DNA of 64,000 nucleotides from Myxococcales bacterium. GTDB lineage: Bacteria; Myxococcota_A; Polyangia; Nannocystales; Nannocystaceae. The translations under genes were made by a program, and so were the position numbers. Where the stretch lies: the NCBI GenBank assembly GCA_020633335.1, contig JACKDU010000002.1, positions 1,054,001 through 1,118,000 on the forward strand, in the 5' to 3' direction. Positions within the stretch are counted from its first letter, which is position 1. Every line of letters starts with the position of its first letter. Shown here piece by piece: positions 60,570 through 64,000 of this stretch. A model generated the notes under the pieces. That model ran no database searches, was not told the origin of the DNA, and saw nothing but the letters and a program-made list of their open reading frames with translations.

Positions 60570-61721
60570 TCAGCCGAGGAGATCGCCGGCGATCGAGTCG
60601 TGCCAGAACCAGCGCCCCGGGGCGACCCGGAGCACCCTGCCCGCCTCCGCCCACTCGAGGTTGCCGCGGCCGATCTGTCGGCCCACGCGCTCCTCGAGCC
60701 AGCAGCGATCGACCGCCGGGAAGCGCCCCAGGTAGCGCTCGACGTCGATCCCGTCGAGGCGCCGGAGGCCGACCCAGAGCCCCTCGATCGCCGCCTCCCG
60801 GGGCTCCAGGCGATCGACCTCGGGGGCGCCGCCGGCGAGCCAGGCGTCGAGGCCCCGCGGGTTGCTCGCGCGGACCAGCGCGCCGTCGACCCCGTGGGAG
60901 GCCGAGGCGGCCGACGGACCGATCCCCAGGAAGTCGCCCCAGGTCCAGTAGAGGAGGTTGTGGCGGGCCTCCTGCCCGGGCCGCGCGTAGCTCGCGACCT
61001 CGTAGTGGCGGAGGCCGGCGGCGACCAGGAGCGACTCGCTGAGGGCCAACATCGCCGCCTGCGCGTCGGGATCGGGGAGGACCCGGAGGCCGCGGCGGAC
61101 CAGCTTCGGCCACGGCGTCCCCGCCTCGATCGTCAGGCAGTAGACCGAGACGTGCTCGGCGCCGGCGGCGAGGAGGCGCTCGACGTCGCGGGCGAGCGAG
61201 TCCTCCCGCTGCCCCGGCCAGCCGATGATCAGATCGGCGCTGACCCGAAGGCCAGCGTCGGCGAGGCGGGCGATCGCGGCCTCGGCCTCGGCCTCGCCGT
61301 GGACCCGCCCGAGCGCCCGCAGGCCCGCGGGATCGAGGGTCTGGACGCCGATCGACGCGCGATCGAAGCGCATGTCCCGAAGGCCATGGACGAGCGCGTC
61401 GTCGACGTGCTCGGGGTTGACCTCGACCGTCCGCTCGCGCGCGCCGGCCCCCGGCAGGCGGCGCTCGATCGCCTCCGTCAGGCGGCGCAGCCCGTCGACG
61501 CCGAGGAGGCTCGGGGTGCCGCCGCCGAGGTAGAGGGTCGCCGGCGGGCCCCCGAGCGCGGCCGCGCGGGCGTCGAGCTCGCGCTCGATCCCGGCGACGT
61601 AGCGGTCGATCGCCGGCCGCCGGCCGACGACGAAGTCGAAGTCGCAGTAGGGGCAGGCGCGGGCGCAGAAGGGGACGTGGACGTAGAGCCCGGTCCCCTC
61701 GCCGCCGCCGCTAGCCGTCAT
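60570..61721 (-). CDS. hemW: Heme chaperone HemW (radical SAM)
   Basis: 383-aa radical SAM protein of the HemW (formerly HemN-like) family, a heme chaperone for respiratory proteins. The cluster motif CARACPYCDF (Cys19, 23, 26) is followed by Phe, and the HemW-type sequences YLGGGTPSLL, ERTVEVNPEHVDDALV, FDRASIGVQTLDPAGLRALGR, SADLIIGWPGQ and HYEVASYARPGQEARHNLLYW are all visible. True coproporphyrinogen dehydrogenases have a fourth conserved Cys that is absent here. Its start overlaps the upstream gene's end by 11 nt. A TGTCC-CGAA-GGCCA repeat (61373-61386) encodes HGLRDM. Confidence 0.95.
   Translation of the reverse strand: MTASGGGEGTGLYVHVPFCARACPYCDFDFVVGRRPAIDRYVAGIERELDARAAALGGPPATLYLGGGTPSLLGVDGLRRLTEAIERRLPGAGARERTVEVNPEHVDDALVHGLRDMRFDRASIGVQTLDPAGLRALGRVHGEAEAEAAIARLADAGLRVSADLIIGWPGQREDSLARDVERLLAAGAEHVSVYCLTIEAGTPWPKLVRRGLRVLPDPDAQAAMLALSESLLVAAGLRHYEVASYARPGQEARHNLLYWTWGDFLGIGPSAASASHGVDGALVRASNPRGLDAWLAGGAPEVDRLEPREAAIEGLWVGLRRLDGIDVERYLGRFPAVDRCWLEERVGRQIGRGNLEWAEAGRVLRVAPGRWFWHDSIAGDLLG
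61373..61386. repeat. TGTCC-CGAA-GGCCA family member in hemW
   Basis: One-mismatch copy of the dispersed palindrome, inside the hemW coding sequence. Confidence 0.5.
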
Positions 61722-62421
61722 TGATCAGGGCGGCGAAGTCGGTCCCCGACGGGACCTCGTCGTAGAGCTCGACGCCGCCGTCGTTGCGCATCCGGGCCGC
61801 GATCCCCCGCCACCACCAGCTCGGGAGCTTCTCGAGATCGACGCCGGCCCCCCGGAGGATCGCCGCCTGGCCGTCCATTGTCTCGACCGAGTCGGCGACC
61901 GGGCGCCCCTGGGCCTCGAGCTGCTGGCTCAGCCGCCAGGCCGAGCGCATCGGCGTCGCCTCCTCGACCCACTCCTGGGCGGCGATGAAGGCCCGCTGGG
62001 CGATCCCGAGGTCGGGGAACTCGTAGATCGAGCCGCTGACCACGACCTCCTCGCCGAGGAGGACCGAGACCCGCGAGGCGTACATCGACACCAGGCGATC
62101 GTAGACCGCGAGCGACGAGCCGACGCGCTGGACCGCGTCGAGGCGGATCAGCGCGACGATCTCCTCCGGCGTCGCGTAGGCGAAGGAGACGAAGTGCGAC
62201 TGCAGGAGCCCGACGCCCGCGCGGACGGTCGCCCGCGCGAGCTCGGAGTCGAGGAGATCGGCCCGCTTCGCGCGGGCGGCGAGCATCCGGGCGATCGACT
62301 CGGGCGTCGCCGCAAGCTGCATGACCAGGCGGAAGCCCGGCATCGGCTCGTGATCGCCGAGGACGCGGAAGGCGGAGAACTTGTTCCAGGTGGCGTTTGC
62401 ACGGACCGCGGCGCTTTGCAT
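61711..62421 (-). CDS. Unknown; possible divergent Thg1-like protein
   Basis: 236-aa soluble protein. The middle and C-terminal parts (SFAYATPEEIVALIRLDAV, LAVYDRLVSMYASRVSVLLG, SGSIYEFPD, WVEEATPMRSAWRLSQQLEAQG, LPSWWWRGIAARM) are laid out like Thg1-like 3'-5' tRNA polymerases, where YGQSDExS, an FDxR strand, a YxxWRQ helix and a final LPxWxxxG occur in this order. However, the DGR and SDE catalytic residues are not clearly conserved. Thg1-like proteins are reported in myxobacteria. It lies 17 nt after the kinase stop and overlaps hemW by 11 nt. An unrelated family is equally possible. Confidence 0.5.
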   Translation of the reverse strand: MQSAAVRANATWNKFSAFRVLGDHEPMPGFRLVMQLAATPESIARMLAARAKRADLLDSELARATVRAGVGLLQSHFVSFAYATPEEIVALIRLDAVQRVGSSLAVYDRLVSMYASRVSVLLGEEVVVSGSIYEFPDLGIAQRAFIAAQEWVEEATPMRSAWRLSQQLEAQGRPVADSVETMDGQAAILRGAGVDLEKLPSWWWRGIAARMRNDGGVELYDEVPSGTDFAALINDG

Positions 62422-62438
62422 CCCGAATCCTTCGAAGA

Positions 62439-63950
62439 CTACTTCATCGTGAACATCGTGTAGGCGATCCAGGCGATACCGCCGACGCCGACCACCACCA
62501 GGATCCAGGTGATGACGGCGCCGCCCTTCTTCTTCTGCTCCGCCATCACGCCGTGGGCGAAGCCGGTGCTGGTGAGCGAGGGGTCGACGGCGGCGAACGA
62601 CGAGGTCGCGGTCACTGGCACGCGCGCGCCGGTGCGGCTCGGGGCGCCGCCGACCACCCGCTGGGAGCCGGTGCCGCCGACGGGGCGCCGACGGCCGCTG
62701 TCGGGGACCGGCCGGTGGCGCCCCGACGGGCTCCCGCCCCGGGGCTTGCGGCCGCCGCGGGCGGGCTGCGCGGGCTCGGCCGGGACCGCCGCGTTCTGCT
62801 CGGTCTCGACCTTGAGCTTGGCGACGATCGCCTCGAGGTTGCCGATCGTCCGGGCACCGCCGCCGCCGCGGTTGCCCCGGTTGGCGTCGCTCTCGGTCAG
62901 CGACATCGCCCAGTCGGGCGCCTGATCGGCGTCGCCGCTCTCGAGGCTGTCGAAGCGATCGAAGTCGAGGGCCTCGTCGACCAGGTCGTCGTACTGGTCG
63001 TCGTAGTTGACCTCCGCCGGCGCGCCCTCGCCGAACATCTCGGCCATGTAGCCGGAGATCATCCGCTGGGTGCAGCGCAGCCCCGCCTCCTCGGTGAACT
63101 TGTCGAGGTCGCGGAACATGTGGTCGCAGTTCTGATAGCGCTCAGCTGCGACCACCTCGAGCGCCTTCATGATGATGGCTTCGAGGGCAGGCGGGAAGTT
63201 CGGATCGACGAAGGTCGGCGGCGGGATGTCGCCCTCGATGATCCGGTTGGCGACCTCGTCGGCGCGGCCGCGGAAGAGGCGGCGCTGCAGGCACATCTCG
63301 TAGAGGACGATGCCGAGGGCGAAGATATCGGCCCGCTGATCGAGGTCGTGGCCGAGGATCTGCTCGGGCGCCGCGTAGGAGAGCTTGCCCGCGAACTGCC
63401 CCTCGCTCCCCTGGATCGACTGACGGGTCGCCGCGATCCCGAAGTCGACGATCTTGCAGAGGCCGTCGTAGCCGACGTGGATGTTGGTCGGGTTGATGTC
63501 GCGATGGAAGAGGCCGAGCGGGCGGCCTTGCTCGTCGGTCCGGGTGTGGACGTAGTGCAGCCCCTCGAGGGCCTGCATGATGATCCCGAGGCCGATCTGC
63601 ATCGGGATCTTGTAGCCAGTCTGGACCGAGCGGCGGAGGACCGCGACGAGCTCCTGACCCTTCAGGAGCTCCATGGCGATGTAGTACTCGCCGTCGAGCT
63701 CGCCGAGGTCGTAGGTGTGGACGACGTTGTTGTGGGTGAGCGTCGCCGCGACCCGAGCCTCATCGAGGAACATCTGGACGACCGAGGGCCGCGCCGAGAA
63801 CTCGTCGCGGAGTCGCTTGATCACCAGCTCCTTGGCGAAGCCTTCGATGCCGGAGTACTGGGCCCGATAGATCTCGGCCATTCCTCCGGTTGCGATGTGC
63901 TCCACCAGCACATACTTGTCGCCGAATGGCGTGGGCTCGATGTTGCTCAA
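62439..63950 (-). CDS. Ser/Thr protein kinase with C-terminal membrane anchor
   Basis: 503-aa Hanks-type kinase. Gly loop IATGGMAEIY (19-28), Lys45 in VIKRL, HRDINPTN (149-156), DFGIAAT (169-175), APEQILG and DIFALGIVL are intact, so it should be active. After the kinase domain come an acidic linker (NYDDQYDDLVDEALDFDRFDS), an Arg/Gly/Pro-rich basic region and one C-terminal membrane helix (WILVVVGVGGIAWIAYTMF), placing it at the inner membrane with little outside. The start is TTG 63950; a TTGGCG-N17-TAGGCT promoter ends 9 nt upstream. Probable operon: kinase, Thg1-like candidate, hemW. Confidence 0.92.
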   Translation of the reverse strand: MSNIEPTPFGDKYVLVEHIATGGMAEIYRAQYSGIEGFAKELVIKRLRDEFSARPSVVQMFLDEARVAATLTHNNVVHTYDLGELDGEYYIAMELLKGQELVAVLRRSVQTGYKIPMQIGLGIIMQALEGLHYVHTRTDEQGRPLGLFHRDINPTNIHVGYDGLCKIVDFGIAATRQSIQGSEGQFAGKLSYAAPEQILGHDLDQRADIFALGIVLYEMCLQRRLFRGRADEVANRIIEGDIPPPTFVDPNFPPALEAIIMKALEVVAAERYQNCDHMFRDLDKFTEEAGLRCTQRMISGYMAEMFGEGAPAEVNYDDQYDDLVDEALDFDRFDSLESGDADQAPDWAMSLTESDANRGNRGGGGARTIGNLEAIVAKLKVETEQNAAVPAEPAQPARGGRKPRGGSPSGRHRPVPDSGRRRPVGGTGSQRVVGGAPSRTGARVPVTATSSFAAVDPSLTSTGFAHGVMAEQKKKGGAVITWILVVVGVGGIAWIAYTMFTMK

Positions 63951-63959
63951 GGCCGCACA

Positions 63960-63988
63960 AGCCTAACGGATCCATGATCCACCGCCAA
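63960..63988 (-). promoter_or_regulatory. Kinase promoter TTGGCG-N17-TAGGCT
   Basis: Minus-strand -35 TTGGCG (63988-63983), exactly 17 nt, and -10 TAGGCT (63965-63960). It closely resembles the promoter before the kinase at 13394 (TTGGCA-N17-TAGTGT). Transcription would begin about 3 nt before the TTG start, so the mRNA is near-leaderless. Confidence 0.65.
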
Positions 63989-64000
63989 GCCCCGGCGAGA

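Noticed and set aside
58701..60600. A CIRCE operator for HrcA
   Set aside because: No TTAGCACTC/GAGTGCTAA pair or close variant was seen before hrcA, grpE or dnaJ.
1..64000. Frequent GCGATCGC/GGCGATCGCC words, similar to cyanobacterial HIP1
   Set aside because: Asp-Arg, Ile-Ala and Ala-Ile codons in this GC-rich codon usage produce the word in coding frames; I could not separate it from codon bias without counting.
1..64000. tRNA, rRNA, CRISPR, insertion sequence or prophage
   Set aside because: No cloverleaf-like sequence, ribosomal segment, regular spacer array, transposase or integrase was recognisable.

Overview
The window reads as chromosomal DNA of a very GC-rich member of the Myxococcota (former deltaproteobacteria). 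A Nannocystis/Haliangium-like lineage or a related metagenomic genome is my best guess, but I cannot name a species. The signs are the gene repertoire: Ser/Thr kinases with PEGA tails, a kinase-ATPase-TPR-GAF-sigma-54 activator, a PP2C phosphatase fused to a cyclic-nucleotide domain, an ECF sigma locus, giant TPR proteins and many lipoproteins and beta-barrels. G or C also dominates third codon positions. No rRNA, tRNA, CRISPR array, transposase or phage gene was seen.

Layout. 1-5.3 kb: smc (minus) and ftsY (plus) diverge across a gap holding a perfect 10-bp inverted repeat. 5.5-8.2 kb: two paralogous outer-membrane beta-barrels, a strong intrinsic terminator and a small lipoprotein. 8.3-13.4 kb: a kinase-ATPase-TPR stretch and a TPR-GAF-sigma-54 activator in shifted frames, probably one broken gene, behind a promoter overlapped by an 11-bp-arm palindrome. 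13.7-15.6 kb: an outer-membrane protein coupled to a HEAT-type lipoprotein. 15.8-18.2 kb: lipB overlapping a HARE-HTH/Mrr-like DNA-binding protein. 18.3-24.6 kb: an ATP-grasp ligase, an LRR lipoprotein, a metallophosphoesterase with a CpXC-HEAT protein, and an unknown. 24.7-34.4 kb: two overlapping giant TPR genes (1588 and 1656 aa). 34.5-41.4 kb: a tightly packed four-gene operon (TPR lipoproteins, a sulfatase-fold protein, an unknown). 41.5-46.9 kb: a solute-binding protein, an ECF sigma operon with two membrane proteins, a small membrane protein with a HExxH protein, and a thioredoxin-fold candidate. 47-53.8 kb: PP2C-CNB, cdd, valS, a response regulator, a methyltransferase and a pilin-like protein. 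53.9-64 kb: a PEGA kinase, an unknown, a DnaJ-GrpE-HrcA chaperone group, hemW, a possible Thg1-like protein and a second kinase.

How it fits together. Housekeeping genes (smc, ftsY, lipB, valS, cdd, hemW, chaperones) sit among lineage-specific signalling and cell-surface genes. Two features cut across the window. First, about twenty copies of an interrupted palindrome, consensus TGTCC-N4-GGNCA, lie both inside genes (where they force rare A/T-ending codons) and between genes, where one pair forms back-to-back intrinsic terminators. Second, several genes have a TANNNT -10 element only 6-9 nt before a GTG, TTG or ATG start, suggesting leaderless or near-leaderless mRNAs.
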